DNA of 64,000 bases, from assembly GCA_020723285.1 (NCBI GenBank), contig DYJE01000001.1:185409-249408 (forward strand), read 5' to 3'. The notes under the pieces were generated by a model, which was given only the letters and a program-made list of their open reading frames with translations, did no database searches and had not been told where the DNA came from. The position numbers were made by a program, and so were the translations under genes. Positions 8,933 to 18,360 of this stretch are shown one piece after another. Positions within the stretch are counted from its first letter, which is position 1; each line of letters starts with the position of its first letter. Source of the DNA: Desulforapulum autotrophicum. GTDB taxonomy: Bacteria; Desulfobacterota; Desulfobacteria; Desulfobacterales; Desulfolunaceae.

Positions 8933-11389
8933 TCAGTTCAGCACAGATTCGATAAAACAGCCTGATCCACCGCCGCCGGCCCCGGCAACGGCCTTGACAG
9001 ACTGGGGTGCCGATTGATCTTCTTCAACACCCATTCCTATGTATATTCTGTCATTCCCGTCCACAGAGCTTTTAACAGGCCGACTTTCCGGTTCTGCGGT
9101 CACTGCGGCCTTTGATTCTTTGTAATTCAACCAGTTACCCGTCGTCGGCTGGTACGAAAGCACCTTGAGGTAATGAGTGCTGTCCGTTGTCTCAGAGGGA
9201 GTGCTCCATCCCAGGATGACCTCATCTTTCCCATCATTGTCAACGTCGCCGCACACAGGCCTGGTTTCGCCGTACAGATCATTGTATTCCGGCCATTCAA
9301 TCTGTACCCAGTCGGACTGAAGGGCCTCGCCTTCGGAAAATTCAAAAACAGCCATCTGGCCTTCACCACCTTTGCCAAGCCCGATCACCAGTTCAATCAG
9401 ACCGTCTCCATCCACATCACCGGCTGCGGGCCACGTTTCACCATTGATTTCAGCGTATTCAGGCCAGTCTACAAATCCCCACAGCAGATGAGCCCACTGT
9501 CCCGATATTTTTGAAAAAACCTCGAATTTACCGCCAGGAATGCCCGGATCTCCGCCCATTGAACCCAGTCCGGCAATGATGTCTTCCTTGCCGTCGCCAT
9601 TTACATCAGCGCAGACAGGCCGGACTTCACCGTTGATATCGTTGTAATCCGGCCATTGCAGCCTGAGCCATGACTGATGGACGACCTTGTGACCGGCCCA
9701 TCCGAATATTTCCATATAGCCGCTTCCATTTTTACCCAAACCCACAACGATTTCATCTTTGCCGTCACCATCCACGTCTCCGCAATCCGGCCACGATTCA
9801 CCGTTTGATTCGTTGTAGTCTGCCCATTCGATGCGTCCCCAGCCCATGGGTTCATAGGTGTCATCAAGAACCTGAAAAAAACCTCCCGGTGTCGTGGGCG
9901 TCGCATTTTCACTTGAAAGACCGAGAATCACCTCGTCTTTTCCGTCACCATCGATATCACCGGTTGCAATCCGGGATTCGCCGTTAAGACTGTTATAGGC
10001 CGCCCAGCCGCATTTCAACCACACCAAATGACGCAACTGACTGTCCCTGACATCGATGGTGGGCTGTCCGTCGGCAGACTCGACCACACTGCTCTCCGTT
10101 GGAGGAACAAAACTGTCCGTATTTTTCACGCCGGGTCCTGTCGTCGTCACGTCCGAGTCATTTTCCTGATCCGGCGTATCCTGCGAAGGCAGGGATGCCA
10201 AGGGAGTGACTGTGATTGTCCGTGTTGCGGAATGGGTATCTCCATCGCTGTCCGTCACCTGGTATGTGACCGTAAAAGTGCCCGATGAGGCAAATGTCAC
10301 ACTGCCGGGGTCCTCGACAGACATTTCAGCAATACCGGAATTCCCGAAATTCCAATGGTGCACAAAAGGTGAATCCCCACTGGACACAGAAGCCTGGAAA
10401 GCGACCGCCCCCCCCTGGGAAAGGGTCACATTGCCACCCGGACTTGAAATTGACGCAACTGGGCTCAAATCAATGATCTGCTCATTCACGGTCACAGTGA
10501 CAGTATCGCTGCTCGTATCTCCATCCTTGTCGGTGACGGCAAACGTCACCGTAAACACACCCGCCTTGTTGAAGGCCACCGTACCCGGATCTTCCACCGA
10601 CAGATCATCCATACCCGCAGAACCGAAATCCCAGGAACAGACAAACGGGGCATTCCCGTAAAGCACCTGGCCATCAAATTGAATGGAGCCGCCAACCGTC
10701 AGGGACACATTGAGCGCAGGGCTTAAGATTTCTGCTGTGGGATGTGTGTCCACATAGATCGCGTTGACCTGAACCACTACGGTTTGGTATTCCGTGGCCC
10801 CATTGGCGTCGGTGACTGTAAATGTCACCGTGTATTGTCCGGCATCCGGAAATACTACGCTGCCAGGGTCTTCTACCGACCTGTCTGAAGGTCCTGCAGC
10901 CCCGAAATCCCAGGAATACATCAAAGGAGCCGTGCCGCCGGAGACAAGTCCCTGAAAATTTACAGCCTCTCCCTGGTTTATCGTAACCGTCAGCACAGGG
11001 GACTCGATGGAGATGCTCAGTGGACTGTAATAGGAACTATAGATGACTTCATCTGAAAAATCGCTCGAATTGCCGCAGCTGTTGAATGCCTTGACAGCGA
11101 AGTACCATGAAACAGACTCTAGATTTTTCACGGTGCACTCAACGGCGGGGGCATAAATTTTGTCACTTTCGCCGGTGTAATTCCCGGATTCTTTCCCGTA
11201 ATACACCACATAATACTCGGCGTCCTCGTTGGTGTCCCATTGAAGGGTCACATCCAGAGCGTCAACGTAACCGGCATAAAATAATAACGCCAGTAAAAAA
11301 CAAAACCATTGAAAAGAGTTGTTAATCAATCCTTTTCGCCTTTTCAAACCCCGTTCCAAACACGCCATGCTTTTGAGAGAAAATCCCAC
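8933..11389 (-). CDS. Surface/secreted protein: FN3-like, three PKD domains, five FG-GAP repeats, CFI-box end
   Basis: About 818 aa. A hydrophobic export segment near residues 27-45 is followed by a fibronectin-like domain, three PKD domains (each with [S/H]W[D/N]FG, VEDPG and GxFTVT[F/Y]xVTD; residues about 130-395), a Ser/Thr/Asp linker and five FG-GAP/VCBS-type repeats with calcium loops (DGDGKDE, NGDGKED, DNDGKDE; residues about 440-760). The end is AGGGGSGCFIESVLN, the start of a CFI-box-type C-terminus but cut off after seven further residues. The start is chosen at GTG 11389 because GGAGG lies five bases upstream; GTG 11395 is also in frame. Likely a calcium-stabilised adhesin or matrix protein made with the adjacent Wzz/BY-kinase pair; substrate unknown. 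Confidence 0.85.
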   Translation of the reverse strand: MGFSLKSMACLERGLKRRKGLINNSFQWFCFLLALLFYAGYVDALDVTLQWDTNEDAEYYVVYYGKESGNYTGESDKIYAPAVECTVKNLESVSWYFAVKAFNSCGNSSDFSDEVIYSSYYSPLSISIESPVLTVTINQGEAVNFQGLVSGGTAPLMYSWDFGAAGPSDRSVEDPGSVVFPDAGQYTVTFTVTDANGATEYQTVVVQVNAIYVDTHPTAEILSPALNVSLTVGGSIQFDGQVLYGNAPFVCSWDFGSAGMDDLSVEDPGTVAFNKAGVFTVTFAVTDKDGDTSSDTVTVTVNEQIIDLSPVASISSPGGNVTLSQGGAVAFQASVSSGDSPFVHHWNFGNSGIAEMSVEDPGSVTFASSGTFTVTYQVTDSDGDTHSATRTITVTPLASLPSQDTPDQENDSDVTTTGPGVKNTDSFVPPTESSVVESADGQPTIDVRDSQLRHLVWLKCGWAAYNSLNGESRIATGDIDGDGKDEVILGLSSENATPTTPGGFFQVLDDTYEPMGWGRIEWADYNESNGESWPDCGDVDGDGKDEIVVGLGKNGSGYMEIFGWAGHKVVHQSWLRLQWPDYNDINGEVRPVCADVNGDGKEDIIAGLGSMGGDPGIPGGKFEVFSKISGQWAHLLWGFVDWPEYAEINGETWPAAGDVDGDGLIELVIGLGKGGEGQMAVFEFSEGEALQSDWVQIEWPEYNDLYGETRPVCGDVDNDGKDEVILGWSTPSETTDSTHYLKVLSYQPTTGNWLNYKESKAAVTAEPESRPVKSSVDGNDRIYIGMGVEEDQSAPQSVKAVAGAGGGGSGCFIESVLN

Positions 11390-11483
11390 AAGCACCTCCC
11401 CCTTCCCAGGATCAGGCCTTGGCCTTCATCCCGGAGTCCCCATACGTCTCTCTTATAATCCAGATTATCCCCCCCAAATCTGA

Positions 11484-12230
11484 TCAAACGGTGTTCGGTC
11501 TTTCTTTTGAATGAATGACCTGGGCCACCCTGTTCAGATCAGGTATGTTTCCCAAAATTGGCAGTCCTGTATAACGGGCGATCTGCCGTTCTGACTTCAA
11601 CGAACTATCGTTCCATTCGATAAACCCGAATAAAAGAAGGACAAGAAAAACTGAAGCCACTACACAGTAAACAAGAGGCTTCATCCTCTCAGGCCGCCAG
11701 TGTGATTTCATTTCCTGTGTCACCATCCCTCCTTCGAGCCCAGGTTTATCGGCCTGAAGAGAACTGTTGCTGCGGATCATCCCCTCATGCGCTTTTTTCA
11801 CAAGACGATCCGCGTAAAATCCAACAAGAATTTCACCGACTTCCCGGCTTTTTCCAACATAGACGATCTGCACAGTCCGTTCATTCAGCCGTTGAAGGCT
11901 CATGGATTCCCTGATCATATCCCCGATGACCGAACCGTACTTTTCAGCCCAGCCTGTCATGATATCACTGGTCAGTTTCGTCAGGGAATAACTGTTAAGA
12001 AAAAAAACAGAGGCATCACGACTGAGCCTTTCGTATGTCATAAATCCTTCGGGCTCTGTCATCAGGGCCACCGGGGCGTCATCACGGATGACGACATTCT
12101 GAATGACCGTATATTTATCCGGAATCAAAGAAGATATGACAAGAAAAGCCAGGGGAATGATAATGATGAGAACACCCATCCATTTACGTTTGGCCATGCC
12201 GTACAGATAACGTTTCAGATTGAAATACAT
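11484..12230 (-). CDS. Wzz-like polysaccharide chain-length/co-polymerase membrane protein
   Basis: 248 aa from the ATG at 12230 (GGAG and AAGG directly upstream). An N-terminal membrane helix (MGVLIIIIPLAFLVISSLI) and a C-terminal one (LVYCVVASVFLVLLLFGFIEW) flank a periplasmic region of about 150 residues, the topology of Wzz/PCP proteins. The tail QIARYTGLPILGNIPDL is the usual short cytoplasmic end that meets a BY-kinase. It is smaller than most PCP-2a proteins and lacks a long coiled coil. The BY-kinase-like gene lies 34 bp upstream, the large surface protein downstream. Normally sets polymer length or couples to export; no polymerase, flippase or glycosyltransferase is nearby. Confidence 0.75.
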   Translation of the reverse strand: MYFNLKRYLYGMAKRKWMGVLIIIIPLAFLVISSLIPDKYTVIQNVVIRDDAPVALMTEPEGFMTYERLSRDASVFFLNSYSLTKLTSDIMTGWAEKYGSVIGDMIRESMSLQRLNERTVQIVYVGKSREVGEILVGFYADRLVKKAHEGMIRSNSSLQADKPGLEGGMVTQEMKSHWRPERMKPLVYCVVASVFLVLLLFGFIEWNDSSLKSERQIARYTGLPILGNIPDLNRVAQVIHSKERPNTV

Positions 12231-12264
12231 GCCTTCTCCTTTCAAAAGTCCACAAACCGAAAAA

Positions 12265-12906
12265 TCAGAACAACGGATTCTTCCACTGATTGGCCACAAC
12301 GCCCAGGATGTTGGCCCCGACAGTTTCAATGGCCGTACACACGCGCTTCAGATCTTGACGAGGGGTGACGTTGGTCAGGGATACCACGACTACTCCGTCA
12401 GAATATTTACAAATTTCAATCGGATCGATCATGCGCTGGTTTGTGGGATATGCCGGTGCCGTATCCACAATCACCATGTCATAAGCCGTTTTGGCCTTGC
12501 CCAGTATTTCTGAAACAACAACACCTGCAGGAGGTGAAGCAAGGGTTGAATCTGTTTTAAAAGCCGGCAAAACGTCAAGGTTATGGATGGGAGTGTGGCG
12601 TACAACGCGTTCAAGACTTTCTCCTTCAGATAAAACATCTCCGGTATTATGAAGGTCAACGCCGAAAATTGTGTGAAGTGCCGGGGCGTACCAGTTCAAA
12701 TCAACGGCAAGAACTTTTCTTCCCACGGATTTTGACGCGGCAAGGGCCAAACCTGCGGAAAGCGTCGACTTTCCTTCACCCTGAAGTCCGCTTGTCACAA
12801 CGATGCAGGAAGAATCCTTGATCGAGGCTTCGATAACCGTAAAGATTCTCTTCATTTCAGCGATGCGACCAAGCAATTCAAGTTTACTGACCGTCGTTGA
12901 ATTCAT
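12265..12906 (-). CDS. BY-kinase/CpsD-like P-loop ATPase without tyrosine tail
   Basis: 213 aa. Walker A is TSGLQGEGKSTLSAGLA, Walker A' VLAVDLNW (the usual VDxD Asp-X-Asp is DLN here) and Walker B MVIVDTAPAY, as in the cytoplasmic kinase half of bacterial tyrosine kinases and MinD-type ATPases. The C-terminus ends QWKNPLF with no cluster of tyrosines, so it may regulate its Wzz partner by ATP binding rather than by autophosphorylation. ATG 12906 has GGGAG eight bases upstream; ATG 12912 is the alternative. First gene of the Wzz-PKD-DUF362 unit, behind a sigma-54-like promoter. Confidence 0.8.
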   Translation of the reverse strand: MNSTTVSKLELLGRIAEMKRIFTVIEASIKDSSCIVVTSGLQGEGKSTLSAGLALAASKSVGRKVLAVDLNWYAPALHTIFGVDLHNTGDVLSEGESLERVVRHTPIHNLDVLPAFKTDSTLASPPAGVVVSEILGKAKTAYDMVIVDTAPAYPTNQRMIDPIEICKYSDGVVVVSLTNVTPRQDLKRVCTAIETVGANILGVVANQWKNPLF

Positions 12907-12912
12907 TGTCAT

Positions 12913-13310
12913 TTCTCCCTGTGCTTTGAGGTCAAATCAAAGCGTCTCCCGCCCATGCAACATAAAGAATAGGGTAACCGATCAATGGCATACAAACCCA
13001 TCAGCAAAACATATGCCACAGAATTAATCGTTCAAACGGTCATTGGGAAACGCATTCCATCAAGGTTTTAAGGTGCTGAGATTCATTTGACGTAATGGCA
13101 ATCCGAATAAAAAAACCGGCCATCATGAAATGATCTCCATAGATGTAGGCAATACCTTTCCTAAATATTAAGAATCTATGCCTTATTTCCACGAAAAAGC
13201 CAAACGAAAATGACTGATTTTTTAAAAATGACGTAAAGGCAGAAGATTGCGAACATCGTGATTTTTTTATATCACGGACACGAGCACGGGGTGAGGAACA
13301 ACGGCAACTG
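12913..13310. other. 398-bp intergenic region, non-coding
   Basis: No convincing ORF or RNA. It holds the sigma-54-like site at 13003-13018 that points to the BY-kinase gene. The left part is the leader of that gene; the right part lies past the PilZ stop, without an obvious terminator hairpin. Confidence 0.6.
13003..13018 (-). promoter_or_regulatory. Sigma-54 (-24/-12) promoter candidate for the BY-kinase/Wzz/adhesin unit
   Basis: On the minus strand it reads TGGCATATGTTTTGCT, against the consensus TGGCACGNNNNTTGCW. The invariant GG and GC are correctly spaced. The expected start of transcription is near 12992, about 85 bases before the chosen start codon. Confidence 0.55.
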
Positions 13311-13691
13311 TCAGACTTTTCCCGTTGTCCTGTTAAAAAGAAAATAATCGAGCTGTGCTATCTGGTTGGGTGTAAGATCGGAAAACTGAACCCGTCTTTG
13401 CCTCATGGCAATTGAGCTGAATGATGAAGCATAATCGACCTGTTCGTCTTCAACAATCGTGTAGGGCATCTTTTCAAGATAAAACCCGTTGTCACCGACA
13501 AAGATATGGGTGGCCAGAGACTCAAACGCCTGTTCTCGGTGGACGATATATCTGAAACAAAGCCCGCCTCTGCTGATGTTCACAATCTGTCCCATGATGG
13601 TGGAGTCGGGGCTTAACGCGGCGTATGAACCGTCCCTGACGGTATACCGTGGATGAATTCTTCTTTCCGCTGTCCACACACGCGCTTTCAT
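13311..13691 (-). CDS. PilZ-domain protein (c-di-GMP binding)
   Basis: 126 aa, a single PilZ domain. The c-di-GMP motifs are RRIHPRY (RxxxR) at residues 10-16 and NISRGGLCF (N/DxSxxG) at about 38-46. The rest is the expected beta barrel and a C-terminal helix (LTPNQIAQLDYFLF). ATG 13691 has AAGGA eight bases upstream. It lies 103 bp downstream of ispD on the same strand and upstream of the BY-kinase unit, so it may link c-di-GMP to surface polymer production, which is inference from position. The window also has an HD-GYP protein. Confidence 0.88.
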   Translation of the reverse strand: MKARVWTAERRIHPRYTVRDGSYAALSPDSTIMGQIVNISRGGLCFRYIVHREQAFESLATHIFVGDNGFYLEKMPYTIVEDEQVDYASSFSSIAMRQRRVQFSDLTPNQIAQLDYFLFNRTTGKV

Positions 13692-13793
13692 TGTTCAGTT
13701 CCTTAAATTAAATTTGTGAAAACCGTAACACAGAAAGACCGGAATATCAACGTCACACATTTCATCACAAATAATCGATAAAATTCAAAGGGT

Positions 13794-14513
13794 TCACAAT
13801 GAAGATAATGAATATTGTTCTTTTTTCAAGCTTCTTGAAAGACATCCTGCAAGCACAAGATCTTCAGGTGAAGTGATTTTCATGTTTATTCGGCTTCCTG
13901 GAACGAGTTTCACTTTCCAGCCTATGGCTTCCACCAGAGACGAATCGTCAGTCGCGACCAAACGTGTACTAATTGCTGCTTCATGGGCAGAGCAAATCAA
14001 GCCGTATGAAAAAACCTGGGGCGTCTGGGCGGCCCAGACTCTGTTACGATCAAGGGTTTTGTCGATAGTCCCGTTTGAATCCTCCGCTTTCAAAGTATCC
14101 GAAACAGGCACGGCGAGTATGGCTGCTCCATGTGTTATCGCCGATTCCACACAGTCTCTGATGTTCATTGCTGACACAAAAGGCCTGACTCCGTCGTGAA
14201 TCACCACCAGATCTTCAGGGTTCAGTGAAAGGGATTTCAAGCCGTTATAAACAGACTGCTGACGTTCAGCCCCACCATCAACAAGGCTGAACGGTTTGAC
14301 CGGAGACAGAGGGTTGACCACATTGTTCATGCAGTAATCATGGTCTTCACGGGGAATGACAAGACAGATCGTGGAAATCAGTGGGCAGTCAAAAAAGACT
14401 TTCAGCGTATGACTGAGCACAGGCAGACCATCAAGTTCAAGGTATTGTTTTCTTATTGACGACTGCATGCGAAGGCCACTGCCGCCTGCAACGATAACCG
14501 CCGTGATGTTCAT
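13794..14513 (-). CDS. ispD: 2-C-methyl-D-erythritol 4-phosphate cytidylyltransferase
   Basis: Third step of the non-mevalonate isoprenoid pathway, CTP plus MEP to CDP-ME; cytoplasmic. The 239-aa length is typical. The nucleotide-binding N-terminus is VIVAGGSGLRM with SSIRKQYLELDG, the substrate motif is VVIHDGVRPFVS, and AAQTPQVF and ATDDSSLVE follow. The ATG overlaps the TAA of the upstream HPr-fusion gene by one base (TAATG), so the two are translationally linked. No ispF or ispDF fusion follows. Confidence 0.95.
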   Translation of the reverse strand: MNITAVIVAGGSGLRMQSSIRKQYLELDGLPVLSHTLKVFFDCPLISTICLVIPREDHDYCMNNVVNPLSPVKPFSLVDGGAERQQSVYNGLKSLSLNPEDLVVIHDGVRPFVSAMNIRDCVESAITHGAAILAVPVSDTLKAEDSNGTIDKTLDRNRVWAAQTPQVFSYGLICSAHEAAISTRLVATDDSSLVEAIGWKVKLVPGSRINMKITSPEDLVLAGCLSRSLKKEQYSLSSL

Positions 14514-15817
14514 TATTTCAAATAGGCCAGTTCTTTGGGAAGGGGGAGGCCTTTCCCCATAAAATCTTCCGCATAGTTGACTGACGCCAGAATTTTGATG
14601 TCCGCAAGAGCCCTCATGTCACCTTCAAAGATGACCTCCGTGACATTTTCCTTCTGAATTTTTCCACCAGCCCATTGAATATCAAGAACGGAACCGGCAT
14701 CAAACCGGTCACCGTTGACGATCATTTCAACTTTTCCTCCAAAATGCTGAACAATCTTAGCCACCATCATACTTGGCCTGTTGTGAAAACCCCGTGTCAT
14801 GGGGATTCCAACTTTGATGGACGTTTTTTCAATATTCTCGTCAAGGATCTCATGGGCGACCTTTCTCCCGGCATTGAGAAAATGGCTGGCGTAAAATAGA
14901 CAATAGTTGATGGTGCGATCAAGGAGGCTTTTTGGGTCGACCAGTTCTGAAAGCCGTTTTCGCACCTGCTGATACAGACCGATATTGCCCAGCTCAAGAA
15001 GATGCCTCTCATAATAATGAAGAAGACGGCCCTGAACTTCCAGAATATGAAGCACCACAGAAAAATGGGCCCGCAACTGCTTGAGTTTTCTGTTGCCGAA
15101 TCTGTAACCTCCAATGATGACATAGGAATCAAAAGATGATTGAAGATTGTGGATCAGCATTTCAAAATTTCTGATTTCCACCTCACTGACTTTGGATGGA
15201 ACAATGGTCAGTATTTCAGCATGAGTGTAGGGTTCATAAAACGACAGCGGCTCGAAGGATTTGACAATATTCAGAAAATCACTGGCAATTTTCACCACGT
15301 GCTGACTTTGTTCACTGACATAGTCATCGTCGATATCGTATTCAAGCATTTCACCTGTGACCACACCGGGGAAATTGGCCTGATCATAACCCCCTTGGGG
15401 GACTTCGATATTCAGCCTCCTGGCTTCATCGATAACCACCGGAGCGATTTTTTTTAAGGATTCATTTATAAAATCAAGTGTTTTATTCCCTTCCTCAGCA
15501 AATTGTCCAATATCCGGCAGATCGTAAAATCGCATGCGGTTCACGATATGCCTCTGAGAATATCCGCTTGAACTCAGATGCCGGACCGTGGATGCAAGCT
15601 CCCTGTAAAAAAACCACTGTTTGTTGTTTTTTGCTCCGTGAAGATCGAGAAAATCTTCAAGAAGATGGGATGTGGCCACAAGCCGGGAGTATAGTTTTTT
15701 TGTAAATAAACGATCGGGTGAATTGAAGTCCGAGATATAGACACAGGCTTTCAGAAAATCATGAGAGTAGATTCTGACCTTGTTGAAAAACGCTGGACCG
15801 CATGACGTTGTTTCCAA
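14513..15817 (-). CDS. Helical protein with C-terminal HPr-like phosphocarrier domain
   Basis: 434 aa. Residues 1-330 are mostly alpha-helical and unrecognised. Residues about 334-425 look like HPr: IPMTRGFHNRPSMMVAKI has the phosphorylatable-His motif (GxHxRP, His345), and FDAGSVLDIQWAGG aligns with the regulatory-Ser motif (Ser376). Normal HPr is a free 85-90-aa protein; a fusion is unusual. Start TTG at 15817 is supported by AGGTG six bases upstream. Downstream ispD overlaps by one base. No EI, EII or HPr kinase gene is in the window, so the phosphodonor is unknown. The HPr assignment is motif-based; it may instead be a non-phosphorylated relative. Confidence 0.7.
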   Translation of the reverse strand: METTSCGPAFFNKVRIYSHDFLKACVYISDFNSPDRLFTKKLYSRLVATSHLLEDFLDLHGAKNNKQWFFYRELASTVRHLSSSGYSQRHIVNRMRFYDLPDIGQFAEEGNKTLDFINESLKKIAPVVIDEARRLNIEVPQGGYDQANFPGVVTGEMLEYDIDDDYVSEQSQHVVKIASDFLNIVKSFEPLSFYEPYTHAEILTIVPSKVSEVEIRNFEMLIHNLQSSFDSYVIIGGYRFGNRKLKQLRAHFSVVLHILEVQGRLLHYYERHLLELGNIGLYQQVRKRLSELVDPKSLLDRTINYCLFYASHFLNAGRKVAHEILDENIEKTSIKVGIPMTRGFHNRPSMMVAKIVQHFGGKVEMIVNGDRFDAGSVLDIQWAGGKIQKENVTEVIFEGDMRALADIKILASVNYAEDFMGKGLPLPKELAYLK

Positions 15818-15852
15818 ATTTCACACCTGACAAGACATTCCCTGGTTAAAAA

Positions 15853-16256
<404 letters not shown>

Positions 16257-16312
16257 AAGCATAAACATCGCATTGATATTAAGATTTACTTGAATAATTA
16301 AGTTGTTATACT

Positions 16313-17035
16313 TTAGCTTTTTTTATAATAAACCATCCTATGACACTGGGGGCAGAAGTTCAAGGATTCACCACGCTGAATCTCAATAAATTTTTGTGGG
16401 GGAATGTTCATAAAACAGCCGCCACAGGTCGTGTTGGTCAGGGGGACAATAGCGATACCTGCGGATTGCTGAAGGATTTTATTGAAGCGATCAAGAAGCC
16501 TTGGTTTGACGTTGATGGCGACTTCATTCCGTTTCTGGGTTATAATTTCAAGCTCCTTACGTTCGCTTACCGTATTATTCTCAATCTCAGCAATTTCACG
16601 ATCGGTCGTTTCAACAATCTCGTTAAACCGGCTTTGAGATTCAGACACTTCCTTTTCTTTTTTCTCGATCTGGTCAAGAAAATCAATCATCTGGCTTTCA
16701 GCTTCGGAATTGCGCTTTCTGTTGTCATCAATCTCGCGTAGCAGTGTCTGATATTCTGTATTCGTCTTGACGTTTTTCAGGTATTCCTCGCTTTTTTTCA
16801 GACGAATGTCACGATCCTTCACCTCATTTTCAAACTCCTTGTATTGCCCCCTGATCTCTGTGAGTTGTGCCTCCAGAGTTTTCAGTTCGATTTCAGCATC
16901 CCGCCGTTTCTTTTTCCGGATACTGATTTCGTTTTCAACTCCGTCAAGCACCTTCCTGATCCTGTTCGCTCCCTTTTCGATCTCCTGAAGCTCAACAAGA
17001 ACATCCACGTCTTCCTTGGTCACATTTTTTAGCAT
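16313..17035 (-). CDS. C4-type zinc-ribbon coiled-coil protein (COG1579 family)
   Basis: 240 aa. Residues about 10-185 are a long coiled coil rich in Glu, Lys and Arg; the C-terminus has a zinc ribbon with two CxxC pairs (CGGCFMNIPP and CPQCHRMVYY). This is the COG1579 architecture (related to CdsZ/DUF164 proteins); its general role is not settled, with nucleic-acid or secretion-chaperone roles proposed. Located between the Nif3-family gene (26 bp upstream) and rnpB, an order common in Desulfobacterota as far as known. Confidence 0.88.
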   Translation of the reverse strand: MLKNVTKEDVDVLVELQEIEKGANRIRKVLDGVENEISIRKKKRRDAEIELKTLEAQLTEIRGQYKEFENEVKDRDIRLKKSEEYLKNVKTNTEYQTLLREIDDNRKRNSEAESQMIDFLDQIEKKEKEVSESQSRFNEIVETTDREIAEIENNTVSERKELEIITQKRNEVAINVKPRLLDRFNKILQQSAGIAIVPLTNTTCGGCFMNIPPQKFIEIQRGESLNFCPQCHRMVYYKKS

Positions 17036-17061
17036 GAATCGCCCCGTTATTATTATTTTTT

Positions 17062-18177
17062 TTATATGATTTCAAAGGGATCTCTTTCCAGTCTGCACAC
17101 ATCGACGGCCACAGACCACCCCTTGGCTTTACATGACCGGCTGATTTTTTCAGCCAAAGCTTCGGCCATTATAATCTCCGAAGCAAAATGCCCCACATCC
17201 ACGAGGATTTTTCCTGCATCTTCCGCATTTCGGGCATCGTGATACGATAAATCACCGCTGACATAAACATCTGCGGAGCTTTTCAGAAAATCTTTGACCA
17301 TACTTGACCCGCTTCCAGTACAAATCGCTACGGTACGGATCAGGCTGTCTCTCCTTCCGGCCACCTTCACATGCCGGACACCCAGTTTCTCTTTGATCAG
17401 TGCAACAAAATCATCCAGGCTCACAGGCATATCAAGGCGGCCCAGACGCCCCAGTCCGGAATCCTGTTCGCAAGCATCAAGTGGATAAACATCATACGCC
17501 ATGGTTTCGTAAGGGTGAACGGCTCGGACACGCCTGACGACCTTCCCAGCATCCTTCTTTTTCACGAGGCATTCGATGCGGTATTCCTCGATTTCCTCTG
17601 CCTGACCGGAGACACCCGAAAATGGGACACTGCCTGCACCCGGAGTGAAACGACCATGCCCAAGCCCTGAAAAAGAACAGCAGGTGTAATCTCCGATCAC
17701 ACCTGCTGTTGTTTCGGAAAGAGCTTCAAGGATTCTTTCCCTGTGGTCCAGTGGTGTAAAAATCACCAGTTTCACGTACGGTTCCCCCACCGTTTTACCA
17801 AGGACCTTTGTTTCTTTAAGGCCCAATCTATCAGATACCATATCGTTCAAGCCCCCCAAAGTGCTGTCGAGGCTTGTATGTGCGGAGTAGATCGACAGGG
17901 AGCTCTGAATCGCACGGGTTATGACATTCCCGGGATACACTGAGCGGTCGATTTTTTTAAGGGGTCTGAATATCAGGGGGTGATGTGTGACAAGTAAATC
18001 TGCCTTGACCGAAGATGCGTATTCCACCACATCCGGAAGGGGATCAAGGGCTGTGACGATCTTGCTGACAGACTGATCCATCTGACCAACCTGCAATCCG
18101 CAGTTGTCCCAATCTTCTGCAAAATAGGGATCGGCCATCGTTTCAATGATTCTGACGATATCCGCAACCGTGATCAT
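17062..18177 (-). CDS. Nif3-like dinuclear metal centre protein (YbgI/YqfO family)
   Basis: 371 aa, the long YqfO-type form with an inserted PII-like domain (about residues 130-235; VKLVIFTPLDHRERILEAL). Metal-site motifs are WDNCGLQVG, VTHHPLIF (His pair), SAHTSLDS and DVGHFASE. Often labelled GTP cyclohydrolase I type 2 homologue, but the cellular role is not established. The ATG at 18177 has GGGGGAG four bases upstream. Likely co-transcribed with the zinc-ribbon gene, and separated from the tRNA by a terminator. Confidence 0.92.
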   Translation of the reverse strand: MITVADIVRIIETMADPYFAEDWDNCGLQVGQMDQSVSKIVTALDPLPDVVEYASSVKADLLVTHHPLIFRPLKKIDRSVYPGNVITRAIQSSLSIYSAHTSLDSTLGGLNDMVSDRLGLKETKVLGKTVGEPYVKLVIFTPLDHRERILEALSETTAGVIGDYTCCSFSGLGHGRFTPGAGSVPFSGVSGQAEEIEEYRIECLVKKKDAGKVVRRVRAVHPYETMAYDVYPLDACEQDSGLGRLGRLDMPVSLDDFVALIKEKLGVRHVKVAGRRDSLIRTVAICTGSGSSMVKDFLKSSADVYVSGDLSYHDARNAEDAGKILVDVGHFASEIIMAEALAEKISRSCKAKGWSVAVDVCRLERDPFEII

Positions 18178-18257
18178 AGTCTCCCCCGGATGAATGGATC
18201 AGATTGTAACACACCATGAAAAAATAAAGGCCCATTCTCCTGGTCCGGCATGGTCAT

Positions 18258-18285
18258 AAAAAAAGGCGTGGTGTTCGACCACGCC
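18258..18285 (-). terminator. Rho-independent terminator downstream of the tRNA
   Basis: An 8-bp stem (GGCGTGGT / ACCACGCC) with a 5-base loop is followed on the minus strand by seven T. It ends the transcript carrying rpoD and/or the tRNA. Confidence 0.85.
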
Positions 18286-18360
18286 CTTGTTTAACCTATG
18301 CAGGAACAGTGATTGGGAAGTTTCATACCGCCTTCATCAACATGGTATTGTATCATTATG

